In this document: piece by piece, positions 24,871-35,664 of the stretch
How positions within the stretch are numbered: the first letter of the stretch is position 1
How the letters are laid out: the number at the start of each line of letters is the position of its first letter
Assembly (NCBI GenBank): GCA_020064725.1
Contig: JAGTWJ010000007.1
Location: 2,542,001 to 2,606,000, forward strand
DNA length: 64,000 nucleotides
Origin: Drechslerella dactyloides
Lineage: Eukaryota; Ascomycota; Orbiliomycetes; Orbiliales; Orbiliaceae
Direction of reading: 5' to 3'
The notes under the pieces: generated by a model
What the model saw: the letters and a program-made list of their open reading frames with translations, nothing else
Database searches by the model: none
Told to the model about the DNA's origin: nothing
Program-made: the position numbers and the translations under genes

Positions 24871-25831
24871 TCACAAGTTGAAAAGCTCTTTGATCTGAGC
24901 CATGGTGTCATCTGGGTTCTTGACGCTGTGGCCCACCGTCCTGGAGTCCGTGAATATTTCAAAGTCATTGCCGCCTGAAAGATGTTTGCCGAATTAGAGG
25001 TACTGCCCATGCTACGAGAAGAATGAAGGAGAGCAGGCTACTAACCCTTGTATGTCTTGTCACCGAAGAAATGGATGGTCTTGAAGTATTGTTCGCCATT
25101 TTTGTCCTTCTCGGCCTCCACGTGCCTCAAGCAGTAGGTCTTGTCCCAACCGGTTGGGAAGACGTCGAAGCTGATTTGACCGCCGATGCTGAAGGTCAAT
25201 CCCAGATGGGCGAATTTCTCACGGAGAGTGTCGACAAGCTTCTGGCGGACGTTATGGATTTTGTCGTAAGCTTCAAAATCGTTTCGCTCCTGGACTGTTG
25301 CGTTACGACCAATGGGCGAGACGTTGATCATGCCGTTACGAAACTCGATAAAGGTTCCACGCTTGACGGGGATGTCAAGGTCGGCGATGTAGTGTAGAAT
25401 GAAGTTGGCTAGCGGCTTGTAGTTCTCTTCTCCAACGTGCTGGATGAATGAGTTGGCTGGGAGCTTCTGGCCGAGGCGGTAGGCGGTCAATCCGTTTTCG
25501 GCGAAGCAAAAGTCGAAGAGCGTGGTGACGTCGATGCCGCCAACGCCTAGCTGCTCCTGCTGCTTGCTGAAATCGCTGCCACCGACATATCCGAGTACGA
25601 CCTTGGTGCGGAGTGTCTTGAGCAGAGAAAACATCTCCGGCGTGACGAGCTAGAGCACAAGCACGCGAGTTAGCCGTGACCAATTCAACTGGGTTGAGAC
25701 AATCGGTGGGGTAAGGAAGGAATTGGTACCCTCCGTGGGCGTGTCAGCGTGTCATCCACGTCGAACAGGCATATCGTGTTTTTGACCTCGCGATCGTCCA
25801 GTGGAGGGATCTCGGAAGCGTCTTGAGCCAT
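24871..25831 (-). CDS. SEC53: Phosphomannomutase
   Basis: Minus strand, three exons, 25831-25730, 25649-25046 and 24974-24871, giving 269 residues. Introns are 80 nt (GTACCA donor) and 71 nt (GTTAGT donor), joining TRPRR to LVTPEMF and DKTYKG to GNDFEIF. The enzyme interconverts mannose-6-phosphate and mannose-1-phosphate in the cytosol, supplying GDP-mannose for N- and O-glycosylation, GPI anchors and wall mannans. The HAD-family nucleophile motif is seen as FDVDDTLT (Asp24 and Asp26). Other family blocks include LGYVGGSDFSKQQEQLG, FCFAENGLTAYR, NGMINVSPIGRNA, SIGGQISFDVFPTGWDKTYC and HFFGDKTYKGGNDFEIF. Length is close to that of yeast Sec53, with about 10 extra N-terminal residues. The 697-bp upstream spacer separates it from the CobW gene on the same strand. 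Confidence 0.97.
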
Positions 25832-26528
25832 TGCGGATATCACGGGAGATGGAGATTGATGCTGATGCAGCGATGAGATGGGTGTCGCGATGCTATCGTC
25901 GGTGGGGAAGCTGGGTGGTTTCTCAGGAGACGAATGAGGAGTAACCGCAGACGTGTCTTGAACGAACTCGAGCTCGGTAGCTTCCTCCTCGCTAGCTTAG
26001 CTCTGCAAGCTCTTCTCTGCCCGCAGACCGATCGAGGACAGCTCGGGGGCCGACAGCCTGGCCCCTTGACATTGCCCGTGGGGAGCTCGGGGCCTCTGAT
26101 TTGTGCAAAGAGGGATTGTGGCCGGCCGAGTCGCTCGGCCAAGAACCGACTGTTTGCATTGCACTTGCTGGTGTTTGCCCTTGGAGCCTGAACGCGGAGT
26201 AAACTCATTGCAACTGTCCCACGGCGATATAGATGGAGATCAAGATCGTGTGTATGGTCTTCGAGGGAGACATTTATATACTGCGGTATCAATTGGTGAT
26301 GCTTGAGAGGGCGTCCAGGAACCACAACACTTGATGAGAGGTACGAAAGGCACAACACCAATACAATACCACAGTCGTGATATATCGATATCGACATCGC
26401 ACATCGAGCCATTCTTAGGAAGCTCGAGCCGCGCTCTTTTTTCTCCTTTTCAATTTATACACCCTACCTATTTGTACAACCGTCTACCAAACAGGAAGGA
26501 TTTCAAACGCCTCTAATGGGTTCAACCA
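25832..26528. other. SEC53 promoter region and CobW-gene 3' flank
   Basis: Lies between two minus-strand genes. A 190-codon minus-strand open frame (26412-25840) crosses it but has biased, non-protein-like composition and ends before the SEC53 start. I consider it chance. No clear control element seen. Confidence 0.45.
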
Positions 26529-27722
26529 TCAGCTGACTCTTTTTACCACCAAAACGCCCTCTGCATCTCCGTCGCTATAGTCTATAAAATCACCAGTCTG
26601 TATCTTCTTTGTCCACTTGTTGCTTTCGCCTCGAGCCAGCACTATTGTCATCTTTAGGGCCATCTCGTCCCCTTCTGAGGTTGCTGGTGTATACGGCGTG
26701 AAATTCCACCGCCCGAAGGCCCAATTGAAGATATACCCGCCGGACCCCTCACCGCTCGCTCCCTCGGGAGGGTTGGCAAACCGCCCAATACCCTTTATCC
26801 GATATATCTCGTCCCTTGGTGCCTTTTTCAGCAAGTTCATAAACTTCCCACTGTCCAATCCGTCCCCTTTCGCTGGCAGCCGGACACTAAGCACTTCCAC
26901 TTCGTCATGGTGGCTGTGATGGCCGTGACCATGAGCTTCGTGACTCTTCCCCTCGTCTGTTACCATCTCATCAAGGAGCCCTATCCTGGCTCCGTCGATC
27001 CCGAAGACTAGGTCCACGCCAATCCTCCCCTTATCGCTCTTGACCCACGGCGTGTCGTCGCTCACGTCCCTCACCCGGTCCACACACTCGTCCAGCCGCC
27101 GCTCGTTGCACAGCTCCGATTTGTTCATTACGACCAAGTCGGTGTATTTGGCCTGCAACTTGGCTGTGTAACTCGTATCCTCGTACCCCTTCCAGTTCTC
27201 CACGTCGATGACGCTGATCACGCCGTCCAACGTCACACCGCGTAACGACGGGTCGGCGGCTGCGGCAGCTTCCATCTCCCGTGATATCCGATTGATTTCC
27301 ATTGCAAGCGTCGCCGGAAAAGCCGACCCGGACGTCTCAATTACGATTCGCGACGGTTTGACATCGCGCAGGATCTCCGCGATCGCATCCGAGAGTTGCC
27401 CGACGAGATTGCAGCAGATGCATCCGTTCAGGAGCTCGGTTACGGAGGACACGGATGAGGAATTCGGATTGGTCGAGGACGTAAGGAGCGAGTCGACCGC
27501 GACATCGCCGAATTCATTCTTAAGGATCGCAAGTGTGTATGTCGGCGGCGGCGGCAGTTGCGGGAGTAAGTTGAGGATTAACGTAGTCTTACCGGATCCT
27601 AGGAAGCCGGTGACAATTCTAGACCACGGATAGCCAGTTAGCTGACATAACGGAGAAGGAAACGAAGGCCAGGGCTGCGGGTGAACTACTTGCGTTATGG
27701 GGACTGGAGGTTGCGAGGCCAT
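26529..27722 (-). CDS. CobW/COG0523-family metal-chaperone GTPase, with a GC-AG intron
   Basis: Minus strand. The best model has exons 27722-27694 and 27618-26529, 372 residues. The intron (75 nt) starts GCAAGT, the usual consensus of rare GC-AG introns, has GCTAAC about 20 bases before its TCTAG end, and is phase 2. It yields PITIVTGFLGSGKTT, the expected family start. Without splicing the frame stays open but inserts 25 residues before the P loop. The P loop is GFLGSGKT (residues 14-21), the metal-binding CxCC motif is GCICC (Cys76, Cys78, Cys79), the switch region is ETSGSAFP, the base-recognition motif is NKSE, and a His-rich loop lies near residue 260. A CobW C-terminal domain follows (IYRIKGIGRFANPP to FNWAFGRWNFTPY). 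Relatives deliver zinc or other metals to target proteins by GTP hydrolysis, usually in the cytosol. Target unknown. Confidence 0.9.
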   Translation of the reverse strand: MASQPPVPITQVVHPQPWPSFPSPLCQLTGYPWSRIVTGFLGSGKTTLILNLLPQLPPPPTYTLAILKNEFGDVAVDSLLTSSTNPNSSSVSSVTELLNGCICCNLVGQLSDAIAEILRDVKPSRIVIETSGSAFPATLAMEINRISREMEAAAAADPSLRGVTLDGVISVIDVENWKGYEDTSYTAKLQAKYTDLVVMNKSELCNERRLDECVDRVRDVSDDTPWVKSDKGRIGVDLVFGIDGARIGLLDEMVTDEGKSHEAHGHGHHSHHDEVEVLSVRLPAKGDGLDSGKFMNLLKKAPRDEIYRIKGIGRFANPPEGASGEGSGGYIFNWAFGRWNFTPYTPATSEGDEMALKMTIVLARGESNKWTKKIQTGDFIDYSDGDAEGVLVVKRVS

Positions 27723-29195
27723 GGTGGGGCACCGACCGCCGGGCGGGGACGCACTATCAAGTTAACTGGGCCGAGGCAAACGGCTTGTCGAGGATACTTA
27801 GATGCTACAGATGTCGATATACTCGTTTACTCCACGTCGGACTTATCGAGAGGTTCTTGGAGACGTTGTCGAGACACGCACTCTGCAATGAAGGGCAAAT
27901 ATTCTGAAGCAACGGGCGCGAAACTCACGCAAATGCAGTCTCAAGATGTCAGGAATTCGACAACGCATAAAATACAACAAAACCGGTGACTGTTCTAAGT
28001 TTCGACGCATTTCAAGCAATCGTACTCTCACAAGTTCGGAAGGCACTATTATACTATGAATGGCCAGGCACTAGCTCCCTGCAATATTCTTACTTTTCGA
28101 CTTTCTGGATTGTAGTATCTTGTTCCTCAGGACCGAACACTCCATTCTCCAGTGGGCATTCAATCAGCCCCTGGGGCCTGTACTCGGGACAACCTACCCT
28201 GATTTTAACGAGGCCTTATTAAAGAAATTCACGAATACGTGTAACTTCTTGTATGTCGACCATACGTAGTTTAGACTAGCATGCGCCGGCTGTCTGCTGA
28301 AAAGCTGATTGCTAAACTGTATGTTGGCTAATTGCTTAGTGCTGCTGCTAGTGGATTATCGGCGATGCCGCTAGACCGTAAAAGGTGCACTGGTTCTGTT
28401 TCTTGGCAGCGTCCAATTACCCGCCGACGCGTTCAGTTTGTGATCAGTCTTAAGATCTTGGGACGCGGCTTCTACTTCCTGTTATACCATTTCTCAGATC
28501 TTAATGGAATCCGCAGCGCGCAATGCAAATATAGTCCAGACATACTTAAGCATCCGTCCTTGATCAAAATCGGCAGATAAGAAGGTGGCATACGATCCCC
28601 TGGAACCCGCAAGGATGCGTATCGATCGCGACGACAAACGCTCAGGCCTTCTACCTTCGGAGCTCACCGCAGAATGCAATTGCCTTGCTTACCCTGCCAG
28701 TCGTCGAGAGCGAACACAGCAGGGGTGAATAGGGCGGAACTTTGTCATACGATCCCCCCAAGTCAAGCTTTTATCGAGATTGATGCTGACAATGCGCCAA
28801 TCAAGCGCAAGATATAAGCCCAGCCGGCCTAGCCGGCAGGCCGCTATTGTATTTGGACGCATACTAATGCAAGTTCTCGCGTCGCTTGAATTGCGAGAGC
28901 AAGAAAATTCGGGTCGCCCCACCGTATCGTCACGATGCCTGTCCATCTGCAGGCCTCTAGATAAACGTCAACCAGCGACCCTGGTTCTGGCACAATGGCG
29001 TTGTTCGGGCCTGCCTAACCAGCAATTCTATAAACAAGCTACGAACCGCTCCGCTCTCTCCAGCCATGACCCGGTCCCATGTTTTGAGACAAGATTCATG
29101 ATACCTACATCCCCAAACTCGGTGCAATCCCCTCAGCCGAAGAGCGGTACATCCTCCTCTCTTTTCTCAAATTCGGACAGTTTCCACACTCCGCC
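27723..29195. other. Divergent promoter region between the CobW and NLR genes
   Basis: No supported protein gene. The region serves two divergent genes. A 33-codon upstream open frame ends on the NLR start codon (see 29098-29199). Other open frames are short and overlap on both strands. Confidence 0.45.
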
Positions 29196-29199
29196 ATGA
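29098..29199 (+). promoter_or_regulatory. Candidate upstream ORF overlapping the NLR start (ATGA)
   Basis: An ATG at 29098 opens 33 codons (Ser/Pro-rich) whose TGA stop at 29197-29199 overlaps the NLR ATG at 29196 as ATGA. If the transcript starts upstream of 29098, ribosomes reading this frame would stop exactly at the main start, which could damp or couple translation. The transcript start is unknown, and chance is possible. Confidence 0.3.
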
Positions 29200-32100
29200 C
29201 GGTCGAAGCGGCGCCTCAGCCGCAGCCAGACTCTCCCTGCTGGGCAAAGGCTAAGCAAACATTCCTCGAAAACATTCTTGCCCAAAAGAAGCGCCCCAGT
29301 CAAGAGAACATTGACCGCTTTCTGAAAGAGGATTTTCGTCTGGACAAGGCGATCGCAAAATGCCAAACTCTCAAGACAGCAGCCGAAAATCAATACAGCA
29401 AAGGCAAAGGCTCAAAATTCGTCGGAAAGCTGCTAGAAGTCTTGACTACTGTGAAAGAGGTTGCAGATCCGTTTTTACAATTCGCTCCGGAGAGCGTCAG
29501 TATCGCCTGGAGTTGCGTCTCTTTCCTGATACAGGTGTGTCAGAGCTTATGAACAATATTTCTGTCAGACCATGCGCTCTGTCTCTAACGGTGCCGTACT
29601 AGGTGGGAGCCAGCGACCTCGAAAATTGCGGCCTGATAGCAGAAGCATGCACGAGCATCGCCACAGTCATACTGAACTGTCGGCTGTACGAGACTCGATA
29701 TGCTCATGTGAACAGATTCGCTGGCGACCGTGATACCGAAATGGAGATAATGAATGCAATTCCCAATATACTGGTATTGGTGCTAGACTTCTCATGGTAC
29801 ACACAGAATCGCCTGAGCGAGCACAAAATCTGTATGCCACTGGACCCCACGGGTTGATTCTGGGTCGCAAATCCCATCTAACAGACAATAATCTTGAAAC
29901 CAATTTAGTACGCTCGTTCAAAGAGACTTTCAATCCAAAGTTGAAGGAAAAGTACGAAGAGCTTCAGGAAGAATACAAGAAGTTGCGATCAATTGCCGGC
30001 GATGCGTTCCAGGAACGCGTTATGGATATCATGGACCGTAAGTCAAAGCTCGCGGGCTGTGTAAGTTACTCAGAAGGGTAAATGCTGAATGTTATCTCAT
30101 TCCAGATGTCACCAAGCGGAGCGAAGAGCTGCGAATGGTCTTATTCCCGGCTCTCGATGGTAAGCACATCTAATGAACAGGTCCAAATGATAATAAAGGG
30201 TGCCCTGCTGATGTCAGATTGTCACCATCCAGAGATCAGAAGTAAACTAGAGGATATATCTGATATCAAACAGATTCTATCAGAACGAGAAGTCCGAGAT
30301 CAATTCGCAAGACATAGAGCCTCCTTGAACCCGACGGACACCCATGAACAACAGCTTAACATAGTTTTAAACCCTCTTTCACACGAAACTGACAACCTTT
30401 GCCAGTGGCTTTTCCAAGATGAAAGCTACATTAAATGGGAGACGAATCCTGTTCGAAAAACGGCTGATGCCTCAAGGCCTAGTGAGGCTCCTTACAAGAC
30501 ATCAGAATCGATACATGTACAGAAGATGTCAGTATCGGCGAAAGAGCTAACTGTGGTCGAAGAATCCGAAAAGCCTCCACGGATCTGCTATATCAAAGGC
30601 CAACCGGGCTTTGGTAAATCCGTGACTGTTGCCTGCGCCCTTGGAAGGCTGTCCAAGCCAGAACGTAAATGCTCCGTTTGCTATTTCTTCTTCAAGCAAG
30701 GCGACGAGGCCACAGAAGGTACAAGGACGGCGATTTCATCACTGGCAGCCCAGCTTTTCAGCGACAAGACTGCGACAACAAAGGCAGATATGGAGAGGTT
30801 CAATGCGGTCATGAAGAAAATCCGAGAGGCGGACGATGCTTCAAAAGGCGAAGCTGCCGAAGGCAGCTCTGGCAATGGCGTTCTCTCCAACTCGACGCTC
30901 AAAAAGTTGGTAGAAGAGCTCGGCAAAGTCCATGGGAAACCGATCTATCTTGTTATAGACGCGATCGATGAGTGCGTCGACTATGAGGCAGGAGAGCTCA
31001 TACCGTGGCTGTTGAAGCTCGCGAGGTCTACCGAGACTGACTTTAAAGTCCTCTTTTCAAGTCGAGATAGCCTCGGTCTGCAGTCCTTTCTTACTACCAC
31101 GGAATCCAGTGAAGATGCTGTCAATGATGCTACTAGCGAATCTGGTTCTGAAGACGACAGCGATGACGACGACAGTCATGGCGATGATGAAAGCGAATCG
31201 GAGCAAAGCAGAGTTTCTAATGGTGGAGTGGTGAAACTTGATGACTCGATCATATACAAGGTCACTCAGAAGACAAATTCGGCTGATATGGAAGCATATC
31301 TAACGAGCTCGTTACAAAAGTTGGTCCTAAGGAGGATGAAGGACTACAAGTTCCGCGGTGGGAAGAGAATAGACGTTTCTCCAATGGTCGCCGGTATCAA
31401 AAGGAAGGCGAACGGAATGTTCACTTACAGCGCGATGGTCGTCGCTAGTCTAGGGCAGCCATCTTCCCTGAGCCTATCGGCAAGACTAAGGGTTCTGCCC
31501 GACGGTATGGACGAGCTCTACCGAAGACGACTGGAAGCTCTCACCACCGAAGAGCGAAAGCTTATTACGCTTGCACTCAAACGTATAGTTTGGAGTGTTG
31601 GTGACATCGGAACAGTGGAAATCGCAGAGCAGTTCAAGGAGCTGTACGAACACGACAAGAATGAAGATGACGATGAACTGTACAATCTTCACGAAGAAAA
31701 GGAACTGGACGATGCGAAGCCCCGTGAACAGGGAACATTGGACGTTGGTCATGATGATGAGCCGGCGATCTCGGTGATTGGCGAAGATGGACAAAGCGAC
31801 GACGAAGACGATATGCATCCGTGGCAGCGTGCATATGAAGACGCACTGAATGACCCAGAAATCGCGGACACCATCTATCACTTGGAGCAAGCTGGGAGGG
31901 ACTTTTTCCAATTTTCCGCAGATAAAAGATCCATCGATGTCATCCACAAATCTGTCCGAGACTGGGTCGAAAACGAGTCGCGAAGGGCTGCAGAAAGAGA
32001 CGGTAACAAAGTCTCACTGACTTCGCTCTTCGCTTGGGACGACAAGACCCAGAGCTTGAAGCTCTCACTGCCAATCCCAGGCTCTTTCGTCCAATCTCAG

Positions 32101-34990
32101 ACCACAACTGTGGATTTCCAGAGCGAACAGGAATGTCATCTCGATATCGCACTGTACATCCTACGGACATTGAACAATCCGAAATTCCAAGACCGTTATA
32201 TGCCCAATGTATCAAAACCTCATGAAGAGGGAGGTGATGATGAAGAGGGCGACGCTGTAGAGAAGGGGAATGAAGAGGGCGACCAGGAAGAAGACTCTAG
32301 CACAAGAGGGGATGCGGCTGAGGTCCCAAACACCCAAGACGCAGACGACCTGGCGACAGAGAATGGGTCCGGTGCTGGCGGTGTGGAAATCGGAGTCGAA
32401 GGCGAAGCAGCGGACACAGCTGAATCAGAGGCTGAAGAGGACGACGGAGACGACGGAGACGACGCAGCGTCTGGAACCACAGCAACGGAGGATATGGCGG
32501 CACCCACCGATCTCGCTGGTATCATGCTAGGCAACAGAATGCAGCACAGGTATGAGGTCATTCAATGGATAAAACATTTGAAGAGACTTCAGGAACTGGT
32601 TCCGCCAAAGGACCGGGCGGGCCAGAAGTGGGATGCCCTTTGGAAGGAACTCCAAAAATTCTTTGAGCCAGCAACATTCAGTCGATGGACTGTTCAGTAC
32701 GCATACTTTGCGTTCGGCATCTTTCCGCAAGACGGCGTTCCGTTCGAGGTTCACCCGATCCATCTAATGGCGTTCTTCGGGCTTACTATGGTGATTGAAT
32801 ACCTCTTGAACGTCTTGAAAATCGAACCCAACATCCTCGATGATGATGGAGACACCCCATTGCAAGCGGCTTACGCCAATCCGCAGATGGTGGAGTTGCT
32901 CCTGAAGCACGGTGCCGATGTCATGATAAGAGGCGGCGATAACAAAAATGCACTCGACCGTGCCATGAATACCGCTGAACTTAGAAGCCAGGATATCGAC
33001 CTCGAAAGCCTCACGGTGAAAGACTCGATTAAAGTAATCAAGCTATTGGTAGAAGCCGGAGCAGATATCAACGATGCCTCAGAGATGCCTAAAAAGCTAC
33101 CACCACTGCACATCGCTATTGCCATCGGAGACCTGGAACTCTTCAATCTGTTCATGAGACACAACGCTGACGTCACGAAGACTGACATAAAATCCGCGAC
33201 GGCACTCCATAAAGTCTTCATGGAATCCTCCACAGCGAGCGGCGAAGATCGCTTCAAAATGGCCAAGGCACTGGTAGAAGCCGGTGCAGATGTGAACGCA
33301 GAGGACATTGATAGCACCATGCCGCTCTTCGTTGCAGTCTCGTGGCAGAATAAACAAGGTGTCAAGCTGCTGCTTAAGCATGGTGCGGATGTGCTGGACG
33401 AAAACCTTCGAGGAGTCCAGGCAATACACGAAGCTGCGTCACCTAGATCCTACAAAGATGACGAGACAGCTCTGGATATAATTGACATGCTGCTCGCAAA
33501 GGGGGCTGACATCAACGCAACCACCAAGTCAGGCGGGACCCCTCTCATGTTGGCACTTGAGGAAAAATATCTGTCGCTATTCGAGGCACTTATCGAGAAA
33601 GGCTTAGAGAAATCGGGTGGTAACAAGGAATTCCTCATGAAAGGGGATTTCGACGGAGAGAACCTACTTCATCTCGTGACCAGGTTGGACGACGAAGAAA
33701 GGCCAGACCTCAGGACTGAAGCTGTCGGTATCATTTGCAAATATCTATCGAAGGAGGATGTCACCACTTTGCTCGAGGAGAAAGAGACGAACTGGAGCTT
33801 TACACCCCTACTCGCCGCTGCGGATAGAGGAAAGGTCGATCTTGTTCAACGCTATATCGATCTTGGGAGCAACATACACGCAGAGGATGCTGATGGCGAC
33901 AACGTGCTGCATCTGGTGTTCCGGAATTGGATCACAGAAAGCTTTGATTCGCCCCTCTCCGAGGAGACCGAGGGGCTCGAGAACATGATGGTTTCCGTCA
34001 TACAATCTGATGCCAGTCTTCTGAAGGACCACGGAGTGCAATACTTACATCGGGCCGTTGAGAGAAGATCCGAGTCGCTAGTTAGAGCATTGGTGAATGC
34101 AGGAGTAGACGTGCTCGCCGAGGACGAGTCCGGGTGGAGCTCTATGGACCTCGCCGTTGGGAGCCGCCTCATCTTAGACGAGGCTGATAGCTTTGCCATC
34201 GCGATTACGGAGTACGAGAAATCAACATTTGTCAACAAGACTTTCAAGCCACCTACGAAGCTCAGCAGCACAAAGAAAAGCCAGCACCTTGTGCTCTCAG
34301 ACGACGGCCTGACGGTCAAAGAAGATGTCATGCCGCGGGAAGATGGTGAGTACCAGAAGCTTCATGCTTCAACTGCACTGGATGCTAAAGTATAACACAC
34401 TTAGATGGAGATGGTATCGTCTCCGCCGCAATATACGCCGATTTCCCAGTGTCTCCCAAAGACAACTTCTTCTATTTCGAGGTTACTCTGTCCTTCAAGG
34501 ACCCTTCCAATAAGTAAACGAGCATTACGCTGTCGAAATAGTCATAGCCATACTCCAGCTGACCCTAGGCACAATTCACAGTTATATCGCCATCGGTCTT
34601 GTTGCCGATCCATGTCCTACGGATGCTATCCCAGGGTTGACGCATTGCAATACTGTCGCGTACGCATGGCACGGGAATGACGGCTTATTGTTTTACAGTA
34701 AGGAGGAAAAGCCATTCACGCTTGGGAATGACGAGCAGGCGACGTTTCAAAGCGGCGACGTGATAGGATGCGGCTGGAACAAGATCAGTGGAGAGATATT
34801 TTACACAAAAAACGGCAAGTACATTGACGTCGCCTGGAGCCAGGTTCCCTGCGATAAGCTTTGGCCGGCAATAGGCTCGAAGGCGGAGTATGAGGCCAAT
34901 GTCAACTTTGGCCAAGATGCATTTAAATGGGGTGGTTTGGAAGACATGAAGCGGCAGACGATACGCAAGGATGGCTCAGACGATGAGTGA
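29196..34990 (+). CDS. NLR-like STAND receptor: N-terminal helical domain, NACHT, ankyrin repeats, SPRY
   Basis: Seven exons: 29196-29534, 29603-29831, 29909-30037, 30106-30159, 30218-34345, 34405-34513 and 34582-34990; 1798 residues. The six GT-AG introns are 58-77 nt, and every phase fits. Residues 1 to about 245 form a mostly helical domain like those preceding NACHT in fungal STAND proteins (FLQFAPESVSIAWSCVSFLI); whether it is Goodbye, NACHT_N or another type is undecided. The NACHT NTPase has a P loop near residue 377 (KGQPGFGKSVT) and Walker B near 494 (YLVIDAIDECVD). Acidic linkers interrupt the middle. Ankyrin repeats run about 1120-1555 (GDTPLQAA, MVELLLKHGADV, LLAKGADINATT). The C-terminal 170 or so residues are a SPRY domain (FYFEVTLSF, YIAIGLVAD, GDVIGCGWNK, IFYTKNGKYI). 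By analogy with fungal and animal NLRs, ankyrin and/or SPRY sense a ligand, NACHT oligomerises, and the N-terminus signals. The ligand is unknown. Cytosolic; no signal peptide or membrane helix seen. Confidence 0.88.
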
Positions 34991-35664
34991 CATAACTGAA
35001 TGAGCGTGCTAGTAACTGCGCATGCGCAGCTAAGTCGGTATCAATGTGGTCATGTGGTCAGACTAAAAGGGAAGAAATATTGTTCGCATGAACCATGAAC
35101 CGCTAAGAGTTGCCGTCGCTTAACCGCTTACATGCATTGAGAAAGCTTTCGAAAGAGCATATCGATCAGGAATGAAAGTGTTTGGTGTAACCTTACAGCG
35201 CTAGCGCCTGGCATCGAGGCTAAGTGTAACCTCTCAGCATGAGTTGCACATCGAAGTTATTAAATGCGCCTAAACATTTTTATTTCGATTCAACGATATT
35301 CATTGGCAGAGCATCACGGAATCTTGATTAAATTTATGGGAAAGTAGAAGGTTAAATTGATGGTAGAAATGAAACCATCATCATGAAAATTTATTAGTAT
35401 TATCGTGCTATATTAATCGTACATCCACCTCATCTTGTTGTACATGCATAAGAAATGTTTTGGTTTTTTGGTTATTTTGAGATTTTTCTAGTATGAAACA
35501 CCCCCTTACAGTATATGCTAAAAATGAACAATATGCAGATTAAAAAAAAGTACAATAACAACTGTATATGTATCAAAAGCTACTAAAACTAATATGCCAT
35601 CATTAAGCGGTGAAGGCCGTGTCCCATAGACGGATGCGAATAGCGTCGGTTATCGTAAATGAAT
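34991..35664. other. AT-rich spacer between convergent NLR and wall-protein genes
   Basis: Very AT-rich 3' flanks of two convergent genes, with long A and T runs. No open frame or RNA gene is supported. Confidence 0.5.

Noticed and set aside
25840..26412. 190-codon minus-strand frame upstream of SEC53
   Set aside because: Not in splice continuity with SEC53, biased composition, no domain. It covers the expected promoter.
30160..30180. Alternative acceptor AACAG before 30181 in the NLR fourth intron
   Set aside because: Using it shifts the frame and soon meets a stop; the acceptor at 30217 keeps the frame into the NACHT domain.
32871..33365. 164-codon minus-strand frame
   Set aside because: Antisense shadow of the ankyrin repeats of the NLR-like gene.
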